Origin: Diatrype stigma
Lineage: Eukaryota; Ascomycota; Sordariomycetes; Xylariales; Diatrypaceae
Direction: 5' to 3'
Assembly (NCBI GenBank): GCA_022225965.2
Contig: JAKJXP020000037.1
Location: forward strand, 124,001-188,000
DNA: 64,000 bases
The stretch's first letter is position 1, and each line of letters begins with the position of its first letter. The notes below the pieces were generated by a model. It had not been told where the DNA came from. It saw only the letters and a list, made by a program, of their open reading frames with translations, and searched no databases. Of the stretch, positions 1 through 12,351 are shown piece after piece. The position numbers and the translations under genes are program-made.

Positions 1-2119
1 CCCCCGAGCTAGGTAAAAATTGAGAGGGAGAGGCTTGCTTCAACTTGACCTCAGTTGGTTCGATTAGAACTTAGCTATAAAATCAGGTGATGGGATACCC
101 AGGTAGCAAGCCATTGTGCAGCGCCGTAAGCTACCGAGCTGAGTGATGAGAAGACGGCCTGTTCATTGGACATCAGGAGCAGCCCGTTTCACACATTTTC
201 TGGTTCGACTATTCGTACTTACACGTAGGATTGGGGTCAGTTGGGGTCCATTGTGATTCATCCACGACTGCTACATAGGACCAACCTGCGGAGTATATGC
301 ATGTTTCAAGCCGAAGGAGAATGGAAGTTGTTGGTCCCGCCGGAGGGTTGGTTATAGGAGAGACCGATGACGTTTCCCCGAGTCACCCCGAGTCACCGAG
401 GCCGAAGGATGAAAGCGATTATCAGCTGGATCGTGGTACAAGACACAAGACAAAGCACATTACTCACTACCGGATAACCAACACACAGGCATGGAGCAGA
501 ACATACAGGTAGGATACCTAGGTAGGATAGGTAGCATAGCATGCATACTTACTAAGTAGGTACGCAGTTGGAGAGAACAAAGTCGTGTCCCGTTGGGTGA
601 TGCAGAATCAAAGTTGAACTGGAGACACAACCTTGGAAGTGACAAAGGGGACCAAGGAGATAGTACATACATACACATGCGTGTATGTGTGTATGTATGT
701 GGGACATGACAAGTTGATGATCCTACATATGTAGGTATGTATTAAGTTACCACCAGCTCTAAATAGGTATATACGTATTACTTCTTGGCTTTGACTGGTA
801 GAATACGTAGGGAGGTGACGATTGGTTGGCGGGGCTGAGTGTTACGTGCAAATAGGGAAACCCAGCAGCAAGCAACGACATATGATGGCCCCAGAAACAC
901 GTATCCGTCATGCGCAACGGACTTCATTGCTGGACGATACCTAGGTAGCTAAAACATGACAAGAGGTCACTCACTGGACAGGCAATCGACCTAGTGGCTA
1001 TCTATGTTGGTAGATAGCTTCCTTGGAAAGAATGTGGTATTAGTCTTTGTGACTGAGATACCTACCTGCCCAGGTAGTCGACTTATGCCACCAATTCAGA
1101 GGGGTGATGGAGAAAGCTGAATTGACCTGAGTAATTGATAAAGCAGTTAGGTAAATCCTTTGAGGAAGGAGTTTACCGCACCAACAACACAGCACCTGTC
1201 AACCTGTGAAGACAGAGTCCGGTATCATAAGGAGTCTCACTATAAGCCCGGTGACTTCTATTTCCAACCTCTTGTGCTTGCTTACCTAAGTGCGCATGCC
1301 TGTATGTTTGTATCAGGGACGGTGGCGTCGATTGGGCAGATTGGCTACTGTATGTATGCCCCCGGTACAAATAGTCGGTTACTCTCATTGCCTACCTGAG
1401 CACCTCGTATATTGAAGTACTATACATCGCATTTGGGACTATTGCATGGTTACTGGGTTATCAGATTATCCACCTCTCGCCAGCCCTAGCTTTCTACACC
1501 TACGTAGCACATTTCAGTGGAATCAGCCTTCACAGCTTCACAGCTTCACAGCTTCACTCTGAGAGCCTATCTACCTAGCGGCCTAGGTAAGCACTGGGAA
1601 CATGGAGTACGAAATAGTGGCATAAGACAATTAGCAGAGGGCGCTAGTGATTCCGAGGAGAGGCGTGGTGTTCTCAGAGAAGTATTCTAGGTATTCTTTC
1701 CTTCCGATATCCCCAGCAATGGCAGCACTAGTCATCGTAAAGAGCAGTAGCGTAGCCTGGTAGGGGACTAGGCCGCTAGGCGTTAGGAGGCAGTGTATGC
1801 ACATATGTAGTAGGGCGGGACGGACTGTCCAAGAGTAGCAGTACCTGGCCATTATGCGAATCTAAAGCGAATTTACATGGGCAATTGAGGCGGGCACGAA
1901 CCACGACGCGGTTTCTGGCTCTTCGACACTTTCCAGGATCCATCGGTCCCCCGTTCTATCAAATTAAAGCGGCACTCGTAACTTCTCATACAAAGAGCCT
2001 GCGACGGTACGACGCTAGCTGCTACCCTAGTATTTGCTAGTTACTACTTACCAGACTGCCACTGCCAAACTACTACATACATATGTATGTACAATACCGT
2101 ATGTACCTCATAGACGGCA

Positions 2120-2355
2120 CCACGACAACGACGCTAAGTACGACATTACGACACTACGACACTACGACACTACGACCTACAACAGACATTACAGGCCTAC
2201 CGCCTATCGCCTACCGCCTACCGCCTACCACGCCGGCGACCACGCCTACCTACCACCTAATCCAGGCCTGCTAAACTTACCAGTCACTACCAGGCACAGC
2301 CAGGCAGTAAGTACATCGACGGCCTACATGCATACATACATACATACATACATAC
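2120..2355. repeat. Cluster of simple tandem repeats
   Basis: Three imperfect short arrays lie close together: a CTACGACA-like unit at about 2140-2180, a CGCCTAC-like unit at about 2200-2230, and a CATA tetranucleotide array at about 2328-2355. They explain the Tyr/Thr/His-rich open frames in this stretch. Confidence 0.8.
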
Positions 2356-2639
2356 CAGACTACGAACCCCTACCTACCTCATACAACCAAAACCACCTGC
2401 GCACCTGCACTGCACTGGCATATTCCATATTCTCGACTTTGGAACAGGCGGGCCATCACCAACCAACCAGCCAACCAGCCAATCCACTCCCGCTCTCTCT
2501 CCCTCGCACCCGGCATAACGAACTACGAACCACGATAGTGAAGGAGTCGACGCCGAGCCACACCGACGTCTTCCTCTTCTTCACTTCACTGGCCTCGCCT
2601 CGTCTCGCCTCTCCTGTCCTCCTTTTGTCTGTTTTTATT

Positions 2640-2668
2640 ACTTGACTTGACTTGACTTGACTTGACCT
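2640..2668. repeat. Tandem TTGAC pentamer array
   Basis: Five consecutive TTGAC units directly follow a CT-rich tract, upstream of the nucleotidyltransferase gene. Probably an ordinary microsatellite in the promoter or leader. Confidence 0.85.
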
Positions 2669-3545
2669 ATTTGCATTGCCAGGCTCGGAGTCCTTTTTGA
2701 AACGATACCCCTTCCCGGATCATAGAGAACGAGCAGTCAAGACAGCCAAGCCACCCGCGTTGATTCGTGCGTGTGCGTGTTGTTGCTGTCGTGTGTCGGC
2801 CTACGGGTGTACTCTACTCTTTATTGTTATTCCCTCCTTTCTTCCTTCTAAGTCACTCACTTGTTATCACCCCAAAGTCAAAGGCCTTCGACCTCGAGCC
2901 TTCACTACTTTGTTACCCAACCAATGCTTCTCCTCATTTCTCAGTGACCTCATTGGTACATCCCTAACGCTCACGACTCAACGTTGCCCCGACCCCCTGA
3001 TGAGCGTATGACCGTCGATACCTCGTCTCGACTCCCGAAGACATTCCAATCGCGTCCATTTCTTGCGTCAACTTCTTCCATATCGTTACGATCACCCAGC
3101 ATAGTACGGCAGCGGGCCTCATCAATTCCACATTGAACTGGCTGTCGAAGTCTTTGTCACCTTCCATTCACTTGTTGCATTGGCATCCCGAACAGCCCGA
3201 ACAGTCGCATCTTCCCGAGTTCTTACGAAGGTCTTCCCGGACCATCCATTGCAGCCACACGTATACATACCTACTCACCTATCTACCCTCTCCGACTGCT
3301 TGACCAGGCCACGCTCGAGAACGCTGTGTCAGCTGTGCGCGCTGATTCACTGTCGACAACAAACACGCCTTGCACGGTGAATGTACAACAGCAAGGAGTA
3401 AACTGGTAAATCACTATACATACCCACCATATCTGTCTTTGTTGCATGAACTGGACACTATCAACCAACAGTTGTCGTTCTTCGTTCATTCGTCCGTCGG
3501 CACGATCTCAACTGCTCAGGGGTCATTGGTGAAGGTCCATCTTTA

Positions 3546-6500
3546 ATGGACGGCCGACCTATAACGGCAGACTCCAAACATACTTATCCCTCTCCGCAAC
3601 TGTGGATTCGATCAACTTCTAGCCCAGCAGTCCCTAGACTAAGTACCATATCCAGCTCGCGTACCAACACCAACGCGACTGCGAACCCTCAAACATTGCT
3701 CTCTACATACCCGACCCAAGTCAGCCTCCTGCCGATTCTCTTTCCGCAGCAGTCCTTGTACCAAGCCCAGCTTGTCCAGTACAACAAGCTCGTCGCCCCT
3801 GGACGAGGAGGCGGTCTCCAAACCGCCCCCCTGCCCCCCCTTTTGTCAGCGCAGAACGTCCAAGCCGGACCTAGATCTCGCTCAGCTTCCAAAGTGTCTC
3901 ACAAAGACTCGAGAATTAAGCAGGGCCCTCCAAACTGCCATGGGAATAGAAGCCACCAGCATAACAACAGAGGCGACCGCGCATTTATAATACAGGCGAA
4001 GGATATGCCTAGCAAGATGCCCTCCAAGAAGGCTGACCTACCAAATACCAACGCTCTTCCGCCGCGGCCGAAACCCTCCACATCCTCTACTCATCTTCCA
4101 CCTCATTCCAACTCTGTACCCTCAACACCCCAACAGCATGCCCGGAAGTTCTCTTTCGGGTCCCGGGACCAGTCCCCGAACCCCAACCCGAGCCACTCGC
4201 CTCGCTCTGTATACTCCGAAGCGAACGGAACTGTACCTTCGTTACGGCCGTTGCCACCGCGCCAGGGCAGATGTAGATACGAGATTGGGATACCGCATGC
4301 CCGTCGGAGAATCCCATATAACATAGGAAGCGACCCACTGGAGAAGACCGATCTGAATACGATTCAGAGTAAACTTTCTGAGGAAGATGAGCGGAAGCTT
4401 ACCACGGACATGCGGGAGCTCTACGATCGATTACAACCGACTAGTAAGGTGGAAGAGAATCGTCAGAAATTGGTGCGAAAACTCGAGAAACTGCTCAATG
4501 ATCGATGGCCTGGGCACGACATACGAGTCCATCTGTTTGGCTCATCTGGCAATCTACTCTGCTCGGATGACTCTGATGGTTTGTTGACTCTCGAACCTGA
4601 ACTGCCCGCGAATATTGGCTAACGACTATCTAGTCGATATATGCATTGTGACTCCATGGAAGGAACTAGAGGACGTGTGCAAAATTGCAGACCTCCTAGC
4701 AAAGAGTATGATCCCCTACACCCATGGCTACAGTCCCAACCGGCTTACCAATTCTTAGATGGCATGGAGAAAGTCATTTGCGTTTCTTCGGCGAAGGTAC
4801 CCATCGTGAAGATCTGGGACCCAGAGCTAAATCTAGCCTGTGACTTGAATGTCAACAACACCTTGGCCTTAGAGAACACACGTATGATCAGGACGTATGT
4901 GGATATTGACGACCGAGTTAGGCCTTTAGCTATGATCATCAAACACTGGACTCGGTGTAGAGTTGTCAATGACGCTGGTGAGTGTGGAAAGATGATCGTG
5001 CCATGAGATCCCGTACTGACTGTCATAGCCTTCGGCGGTACCTTGAGCTCTTACACGTGGATGTGCATGATCCTCGCGTTCTTGCAATTGCGGCAACCGG
5101 CGGTCGTCCCTGCGCTCCACCAACGCCCTCATCAAAAGTTACCGAGAAAGGATGGGCAGATCGCTTCGTTTGCCGATGACGTGGAAAAGTTACGGGGCTT
5201 TGGGGACAAGAACAAGTCGACCCTCGGAGAATTGCTGTTCCAATTTTTTCGGTTCTATGCTCACGAGTTCGACTACTCGACTTACGTCTTGTCCATCCGA
5301 CTAGGCAGGCTCGTTACTAAGAAGGACAAGAAATGGCATCTTGCCTTGAACAACCAGCTCTGTGTGGAGGAGCCGTTCAACACGAACCGCAATCTCGGCA
5401 ACACGGCCGACGACACGGCATTCCGTGGACTCCACCTGGAAATGCGCCGTGCTTTTGATCTTATAGCTAAGGGCAACCTAGATGAATGTTGCGAGCAGTT
5501 CGTGTTTCCTAAGGAAGAAGAGAGGATATTTCAGAAGCCGCCAACGGTGTCCCGCCCCGTACTACTTCGGAGTGCCTCACAACATAATGGCGGACGTGGG
5601 GGTCGCAATGGGGGCAATCGTGGCGGGAATCGACAACAGTACCGGAACAACAACAACAACGGCAACAATAACAACAGCAACAGTAACAATCGGAGGGCGT
5701 CGTCGAGCGTGTACGACAACAACGTGAATGCTATGTACCTTGCTGGATACCCCATCGCCATGAGTCCCCAGGATACTGCCATGTACATGCAGAATATGCA
5801 AAACATGCAAAACATGCAACCGGAGGCGCTGGCTCAGACACTTTCGGCTTTGCAGCTACAGGAAAATAACCTACGGTTCTTGCAATACACGCAATCGCAG
5901 GCATTTGCTCAGCAGCAGGCTCTTGCGCATGCCCAAAGGATGCAAAGCAGTGTGCAGCAAGGGCAGCAAGGGCAGCAGGGACAGGCATCTTCGGCCGAGC
6001 GTTCGAGGACGAATTCGTTCGATGCACCACCTTTGAGTGCTCCTCTTCGGAACGAAGTGCGCCCGGAATTGCAGTATTTCTACCCGATGGGGTATCAACC
6101 CGCATTCTATACCCAACAGCATGGCTTCACAACATACCCAGCCTCGCCCTCTACTGCCCAGACGCCAGAGTACCGTCGAACCTCGCATCGATCACCTGTG
6201 GCCAACGATGCTAGCTTCAACCTAGCTGGAAGCACCCTGAGATCACAGTCCCAACCAGCGTCACGGCCTGTCGCCGGCATGCCGTCAGGCCAGCCCTACC
6301 CAGGCGCTAGTCAACCACCTAGTGAAATGCCCATCCCTGCCCGACACATTAATGGTGTTCCTATACCAAGCTTCATACCGGACGAGGGCATCGATGCCGA
6401 ACACGAAGGCGCAATAGCCAATACCCCTCCTGAAAAGGAGAGGCAGGTTGGTCAAAGTCCTGGTCTTTCTACCCCGGCGCAGCGACTGAACGGTCCCAGT

Positions 6501-7574
6501 AGTGCCATGCCCGCGTTTGGGGATCTCGGACAAAGTCCGAGACGACTTTCGTCTGAACAGTTTCCCCAGTCCGTATTGGATAGGATCAAGCGGACTTCGC
6601 GATCTCCATCTCCTTCGCCGCTAAGCCATGCCCAACCAGAATCGTCAGGAACGGGGTCTACGTCGCCAGCTGAACATTCCCAGCTTTCCGCCGCCCCATT
6701 AGTAGTTAATGGCTCTATGTCGAAACCGGTACCTAATGGTACATCAGCACGACAACCTTGGGTCAGCCCCAGCACGTCTGCTGACTATGGGGGTAGCTAT
6801 GACAACGCTCTGCATATCAATCCGGCCATCGAAACCGCCAGCCCCGTAGCAGTAGGCTCGGCCAATGGATCTCCGACGACTGTCAACGGGAGTTCACCAG
6901 CATCCGACCGGCCTATGGTCGTAAATGGCACCACGCCTATTCAAGCAAGTCCGCATCAGTCGGGGGCCGACTTCGCCAACAACCTCTCCCTTGCTGCCGC
7001 TCAGACAGCACATTTGAACTTCGCGCAATTTGCCCCGGGTTATTATGGCACTGCTCCTGCTGGAACCAATGGTGGCCCTGGCAAAGGTTTCTTACGATTT
7101 CAGCCGCGACAACCCTCTAGTCCACTGATTGCGCAGCTGGATCTTGCTACTGCAGACCGCCTCCAAGCTACTGAATTCCAGCATTTGTCTCCGGTATATG
7201 AGGTGAACAGCCCATCGCCAAGCTTTTCCAGGAAACTCGAACTACCCCAAAACTCCGCCATGCCACGTCAAACACCCGGAGCAGCGAGCAGGGGTGAAGG
7301 TAGAGTGGAATCGACGAAAGGGAAACAGAAACCGCCGATGGAGCCTGCATCCCGGACAGAGGGCGCGAACCCTCCACATCCGAAGGTGAACGGACTTGTG
7401 CGAGAGAATGGCCACGTTCGAGGGGCTAAGAGTGAGACCGACCCTTCCGCGACAAATGGCTGGCAAAAGATCCCTAGGGGCCGAAAGAAGGCTACCGAGG
7501 CGAAAGGCCGTAACGACGCCTATCCCCAGAGTGAACAGCTGCCCAAGAACGATTCGGAACGGAAAGGAGGTTGA
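3546..7574 (+). CDS. Cid1-family non-canonical poly(A)/poly(U) RNA polymerase (4 exons)
   Basis: Predicted terminal nucleotidyltransferase that would add A or U residues to RNA 3' ends. Frame continuity gives exons 3546-4578, 4634-4705, 4759-4977 and 5029-7574, with GT..AG introns of 55, 53 and 51 nt, for 1289 aa. The polymerase-beta-type core contains LFGSSGN, then DSDVDICI with metal-binding D344 and D346, and the third Asp in ACDLNV (D397). A PAP-associated segment follows (about 507-545, LGELLFQFFRFYAHEFDY). Residues about 628-663 form an RGG/Asn-rich patch, and the remaining ~600 residues are low-complexity (Gln-rich, repeated VNG motifs), suggesting an RNA-binding disordered tail. The N-terminal ~290 residues are also Ser/Pro-rich. 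Whether it adds A or U, and where in the cell, cannot be read from sequence. All three catalytic Asp are intact. Confidence 0.9.
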
Positions 7575-9834
7575 GAATACTATCGCCGGTCTGGCACTCC
7601 ATGCGCCTCCATTCGTGGTCGCTCTTATCCGTTTCTTGGATATGACATCCATGGCGTGCGAGTAAGATTTGGCACCCGTCGTGAATCTCTGGTTCAAGAT
7701 GTCTGGAAGTATATTGGACAATCCTGCAGCGACCTGGTTATTTCCGTATGTGGATATTGTCTAAGGGTTGAAGACGTTCGATCCAAAGAAATCTTAATGC
7801 CCATCTGTGTCACACTCACGTGGTCAGTTTCTTCGAGTTCGAAAAATGGCATGGTTGGTTGGTAATGGAGCTGGATTTTCCTATACGCTTTGAGGTCCTG
7901 TCGAGACAGGGCCTAAGTCGCATGATCTATTGCACGGAATTCGAGTCTGCTTTCCCCATCGAGAGCAACTGGATATCTCAAGTCGCTGGCCCGGCTCGAC
8001 CCAATACGATAGAGTGCCAATACTGTCGCATCCACGGACACGGACCGATCAGGCATCTGTAAAAGATGCGGTTATGACTACGAGGCAATCACATTGTCTA
8101 TGACTCTTGAGGAAGTGCCAGATTGCTTTGCTATGTGGTAATGAAACACTACAACTTGAGCTGCAATAGCAGTCTGGCTATCTAATGGCTTGAAGAGAAG
8201 GGGAACGATTGCATCAAAGATGAAAGCTCAGGAGTCTACGGCTTATATATTGTTTATACCGAGTATTGTATCATGTGGACTCTCGAGAGTGTGTAAAGCG
8301 GGGCAGGGTTTTCCTCGAGTAGACGGAGATGGAATCGGTGCCGGAACGGAGCTGAACCAGTTTTCTCAGGGGGCGCTTCGTGGTATAAATCGGTTGTTTT
8401 CAAACATGCGGAGGAACTCTTCGGTTGGCTCAGGGGAAATAAGCCAGCGCGGCATATTATGTTAGGACATACCCTCAATAGATGGCAAAAAGGAAACAGG
8501 AATGTAAAGAATAAAACAAAGAGTAAAAAAATTTCAAAAACTGCGATTTATTGCACCCCAAACTAACTCCAAGGGTTTATGATGTGATATGTGCCGTGAA
8601 CAAACCAAGACAGGCTACAAGGTAGACTTGCATGTTCGTATCCATGATATTTACATCTCAAGACAGTCGCGAAGTACCGATCCTTGTGACTGGTCGACGT
8701 TGACGTCTGTTATGTATTCGGCTATGATATCGCTGGCCACCACAACCGAGTAATCCTTGGACAAGGAGTGAGTGAGTGAGGCTCGAGAACTTCAGCCTCG
8801 ACTGGAAATGAACTCGACTCGCTTAGCGACTATCCTACTTACATGTACCTACGTGTGCCTATAGATATATATACTAAGTTGTTATATGTATGTACGGGTA
8901 AGTCCGGTGGCACGGCGCGTACCCGTCGACATACAGATATAAGTACCTCGTAACACACCCGTTCAACGGCGCGGCAGCTCCCGAGTCTTGGCAGCAGCTC
9001 GGTGGATGATAAGCCGGAAGAAGCACAGGCTAGACAGGCAGGGATTCCACCATCCGTCCGGTCCGTCTTACACCCCTTGCCTTGCCGCCCGCGCCGCCCC
9101 CCGAAGGAACGTCGAGTAAGTACCTAAGTAGGTAGCCAGGCTATTTATCGGGTCTAGGACAAAGAGGAAGGATGTGACAGGGGGGGGGGAGGGTATGCAC
9201 AATTCGTATGGGTTATGCCTCCACCACCACTGTTACCTCGATAATAGTAAAGCATGCGCTTCTACCACCATGACGGAGGTCCCAAGCCCTGTTTCTAGCT
9301 AACTAGGTCTTGTCCACCGATATCTGCATAAAATCGTGCCAAATTTGGTTATGGGGGTCGTGAAGGCATGGTAAGTAAGTGAGTAAGTATCAAGGAAGAA
9401 GGATGCGAGCTAGGCTTGGCAATTCGTCTTAGCTGGGGTAGACGGGGCTGCCTCCCTCCCTCCCTCCTCACAGCCTCTTTGACGTAGGATGGATGGATGA
9501 ATTAATGAATTGATGCTACCTCGTTTATTCACCTAGGCATGTAGGCAGAAGCTGAAAGCTGCTGTAGCGGCCGCTCCATCAGTTGGCTTTCTTCTTTCCT
9601 ACGTACCAATCCACTGTCCAACTGAATACGAATCCATATGAATTAGATAGGTTGGTAGTTATGGTCGTAGTGTCGGTGTCGGCTTTGGATGATCACTTCA
9701 TCGAGTTTGGTCGGGACTACGACAGCAGTGCTCGCAAATGTGACAACGTCTCCAGTACACAACGATATAACACGAACGGGGCATTCGCTTTCACGCTGAG
9801 TTATCACTAACAAACCAGAAGCAAAGTCGACGGA
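7575..9834. other. Intergenic, no gene seen
   Basis: 3' flank of the nucleotidyltransferase gene and upstream region of the next gene. The small ORFs at 7656-8062 and 8190-8465 show no domain and look like 3'-UTR noise. 8820-9560 has TACCTA/TAAGTAGG words, a short G run at about 9180-9190 and CCCT-rich tracts around 9450, consistent with a promoter region. Confidence 0.6.
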
Positions 9835-12162
9835 ATGATGGGCAGGTGGAGGAGGAACGTCAGCGACCACGAGGGCAGCAGCAGCAAGAGCGGAAGGATA
9901 ATATCGTACAATGAAATCCTGCAGCGACAGCGACAGCGACAGCAACAGGAGCAGGAGCAGGAACAGCAGTATCAACCCAGTGGCAGCAGCATTGCTGCCA
10001 ACAAACACGCCTCTTGCTCCGCTATTGATGCCGCCGATGCGCCCCAGTCATCATTACCATCATCACCACCACCAAGCAATGACGCTAGGTCTGCGTACAC
10101 TCGGTTGCGGCAGTGCGTCGAGGAGATGCGGACAGCCCCCTTGGATGCCGACCAGGTCGGGCTGACGTACTCGCGGTATTACGTTAACATGCGCGAAAAG
10201 TGCTCGAGGTTGTGCGAGAAACTGGCCAGCACGTGCATCTATCAAGGAGACAGCATTGGCAGTGGCATCTCTACGTCAAGCGCTGATGCCGCCACCGAGA
10301 GACCGTCTTACAGCCCGTGGATCTCAACCACAGGCCTTGTTAATGGTCCTCTTCCAAGTACCAGGGCTGAATCGCCGACACTGCCATATCCCGAGATATC
10401 CCTTCCTTCCCCCGTGAAGGAAACGACCACTACCACTACCAGCAGCAACAGTAGTAGCGGCCGCAGACGCCAGGGAGATGGACGCCCGCCGCCATTGTCA
10501 TCTAAGCAGCAGCAGCAACAGCTGTACATAGGAATTATCCGGCACTGGCAGGGCTGCCAGGTTGCACTGCTAGAGGCGCTCCGGACATCGCTGCTCGAGG
10601 CGTACCAGGAGGCGGACCCGAGCGCGACGGTGCGCGGCTTCGAAGTGCTGTGTGCGAACCTCCGCGCGCGCCGGATCGCCGTCAGGAAGATCCAGCAGCA
10701 GCAACAGCAGCAACACCTCAACATAAGCCTCCCTCCCCTCTTCACCGAACAACACTCCGTCGCGTCCCCCGACGATGACGGAGCCGCCGCCGCCGCCACC
10801 GCCGCCAGCAGCAGCCCAAACGGCGAGACCCTCAGCGGCTACGAGATCCGCTTTGCCAATTACGATCTTGTGCTAGCAGACCTGGCTGAGACCCGACGCC
10901 TGCTGCAGCGCGCCACCACCCTATCCGGGTACGGGTCCGGCATACCAATACCAAAACAAGAACACCCAGCAGATAACGTTCGGGAGTATGTCATCTCACC
11001 GCGCGGGAATGTCGTTCTTGAGTTCGTTACTGACGGGACCGCCGCCGCCGCTGAGCAATCAACACCCGTCCTTCGGTTTCGCGTCTCGTCCCACATGTTA
11101 GCCGAGGTGTCGCCGGTCTTCGCTCGTATCTTCGCGCTCTACTCCGGCTCCGGGGACCCTACTAATGGTGGTGGCGGTGGCGCCAAGGCGGCAGCGTCAT
11201 GGCACAGAAGTATTGATGTTAATGGCGCCTACTACGACGAGAAATTCCCGCCGCCGCCGCCGCCGCCAACACGCCATACCTGTAGCGATGGGACCGAGGT
11301 GGACCTGTACCGGATGGTGCAGGCGGAGACCAACGCGCACCGGGCGCTCGAGATCGTGCTGCACGCGGCGCACCTGCACCACGAGGAGGTCCCGCGAGAC
11401 GTCGCCTTCGACCAGTTCGTGGCCATCGCCTGGGTCTGCTGGCGGTACCGGTGCACGTCGCCCCTCGAGCTCGTGGTCGAGCACCGCTGGCTGCCCCAGT
11501 GGCTGCACCTCTCGGCGACGACGACTCTCGGCGGCGGCTTTGGCTCCGGAACCAGCACCACTGCGGGTGCGGATGGAGATGAAGATGGCGATGGGAATGG
11601 ACGCCCGCCCGACGACGGCCTGCTGATCATCAGCTACGTCTTCGGCGTCCGCCGCCTCTTCACGCGCGTCACCAAGTCGATCATCCTCAACCTCGTCGAT
11701 GAGCACGAGCTGTACGCCAAGGGCTGGCCCGCCGCCGTGAAGAAAAAGATCCTTGCTGTCCGCCAGGCCAAGATCGACCAGGTCTACGCCTGTTGTAGTG
11801 GCGCGCTGCAGGAGTACTTGCGCCCTCCCCGTCCGCCGCGGCCGTCGGTGGTGTCCGTCCCGTCTTCGACCGATACTACGGTAGGAACAAGCATATGCAC
11901 GAACTATGCCAGAGGTACCGTTGATAGTGATATGAATGGTGGCGGTGGCAACGCCCGAGCCAGCGTGTTCGAACCCACCAGCACGCCGCGATGCCCCAGG
12001 GGAAGCCACGCATGCGACGCTGCTAGCCTCGGATGGCTCATGAAGACGTTCGCGGAGCTGCAGGTGCTTCCGCACGTGCTGCCGTCGGCGAACGTCGTAG
12101 GCCACCTGCCGCCGCCGCCGAAGCGCAGTCTTAACCAGTTGTTCGATGCGTTACGCTTGTGA
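9835..12162 (+). CDS. BTB/POZ-like protein with low-complexity insertions
   Basis: Single-exon reading frame of 775 aa. The ATG follows an in-frame TAA a few codons upstream, which fixes the start. The N-terminal third is rich in Gln/Arg, Ser and Thr repeats. A fungal BTB-like region begins near residue 385 (ISPRGNVVLEF, then LRFRVSSHMLAEVSPVFARIF), is broken by Gly/Pro-rich inserts, and resumes with ALEIVLHAAHLHHEEVPRD, FVAIAWVCWRYRC and a helical tail resembling other Pezizomycotina BTB proteins. Such proteins can be Cullin-3 adaptors, but no partner is implied here. The next gene, on the same strand 190 bp downstream, is F-box-like. BTB assignment is by pattern only and moderately sure; function unknown. 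Confidence 0.6.
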   Translation: MMGRWRRNVSDHEGSSSKSGRIISYNEILQRQRQRQQQEQEQEQQYQPSGSSIAANKHASCSAIDAADAPQSSLPSSPPPSNDARSAYTRLRQCVEEMRTAPLDADQVGLTYSRYYVNMREKCSRLCEKLASTCIYQGDSIGSGISTSSADAATERPSYSPWISTTGLVNGPLPSTRAESPTLPYPEISLPSPVKETTTTTTSSNSSSGRRRQGDGRPPPLSSKQQQQQLYIGIIRHWQGCQVALLEALRTSLLEAYQEADPSATVRGFEVLCANLRARRIAVRKIQQQQQQQHLNISLPPLFTEQHSVASPDDDGAAAAATAASSSPNGETLSGYEIRFANYDLVLADLAETRRLLQRATTLSGYGSGIPIPKQEHPADNVREYVISPRGNVVLEFVTDGTAAAAEQSTPVLRFRVSSHMLAEVSPVFARIFALYSGSGDPTNGGGGGAKAAASWHRSIDVNGAYYDEKFPPPPPPPTRHTCSDGTEVDLYRMVQAETNAHRALEIVLHAAHLHHEEVPRDVAFDQFVAIAWVCWRYRCTSPLELVVEHRWLPQWLHLSATTTLGGGFGSGTSTTAGADGDEDGDGNGRPPDDGLLIISYVFGVRRLFTRVTKSIILNLVDEHELYAKGWPAAVKKKILAVRQAKIDQVYACCSGALQEYLRPPRPPRPSVVSVPSSTDTTVGTSICTNYARGTVDSDMNGGGGNARASVFEPTSTPRCPRGSHACDAASLGWLMKTFAELQVLPHVLPSANVVGHLPPPPKRSLNQLFDALRL

Positions 12163-12351
12163 GCTATGGTTCCCCTCTTCATTATGGCCCCCTTTTGGTA
12201 TTTCGTCCACTATAGCCCGACGTTGAGGGATAATTAGAACGTGATTAGGCGACCTCACTCCTTGTGGTCTGGGTTCGATTTCCTGTTTAGATACCCTCGC
12301 CCCCCCCTGACGATGATGTATAGACAACTGACTCTATAACACGTTGATAGC

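Larger units (their letters stand above)
1..3545. other. Spacer and probable long 5' leader of the nucleotidyltransferase gene
   Basis: No convincing gene. Small ORFs here are short, lack recognisable domains and consist largely of translated repeats. Dispersed TACCTAGGTA/TAGGTAGG words occur around 515-560, 940-960 and 1560-1590. A pyrimidine-rich tract at about 2570-2640, followed by tandem TTGAC, looks like a fungal core promoter or transcription start region. If so, the mRNA leader of the gene starting at 3546 would be roughly 0.9 kb. The start site is inferred from base composition only. Confidence 0.5.

Noticed and set aside
2034..2645. 203-aa frame rich in Tyr, Thr and His
   Set aside because: Translation of tandem repeats in a leader or promoter; no domain and no conserved start context.
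12190..12295. tRNA-like GGGTTCGATT box
   Set aside because: Flanking bases do not form a T stem and no matching D arm, anticodon stem or acceptor stem could be drawn.
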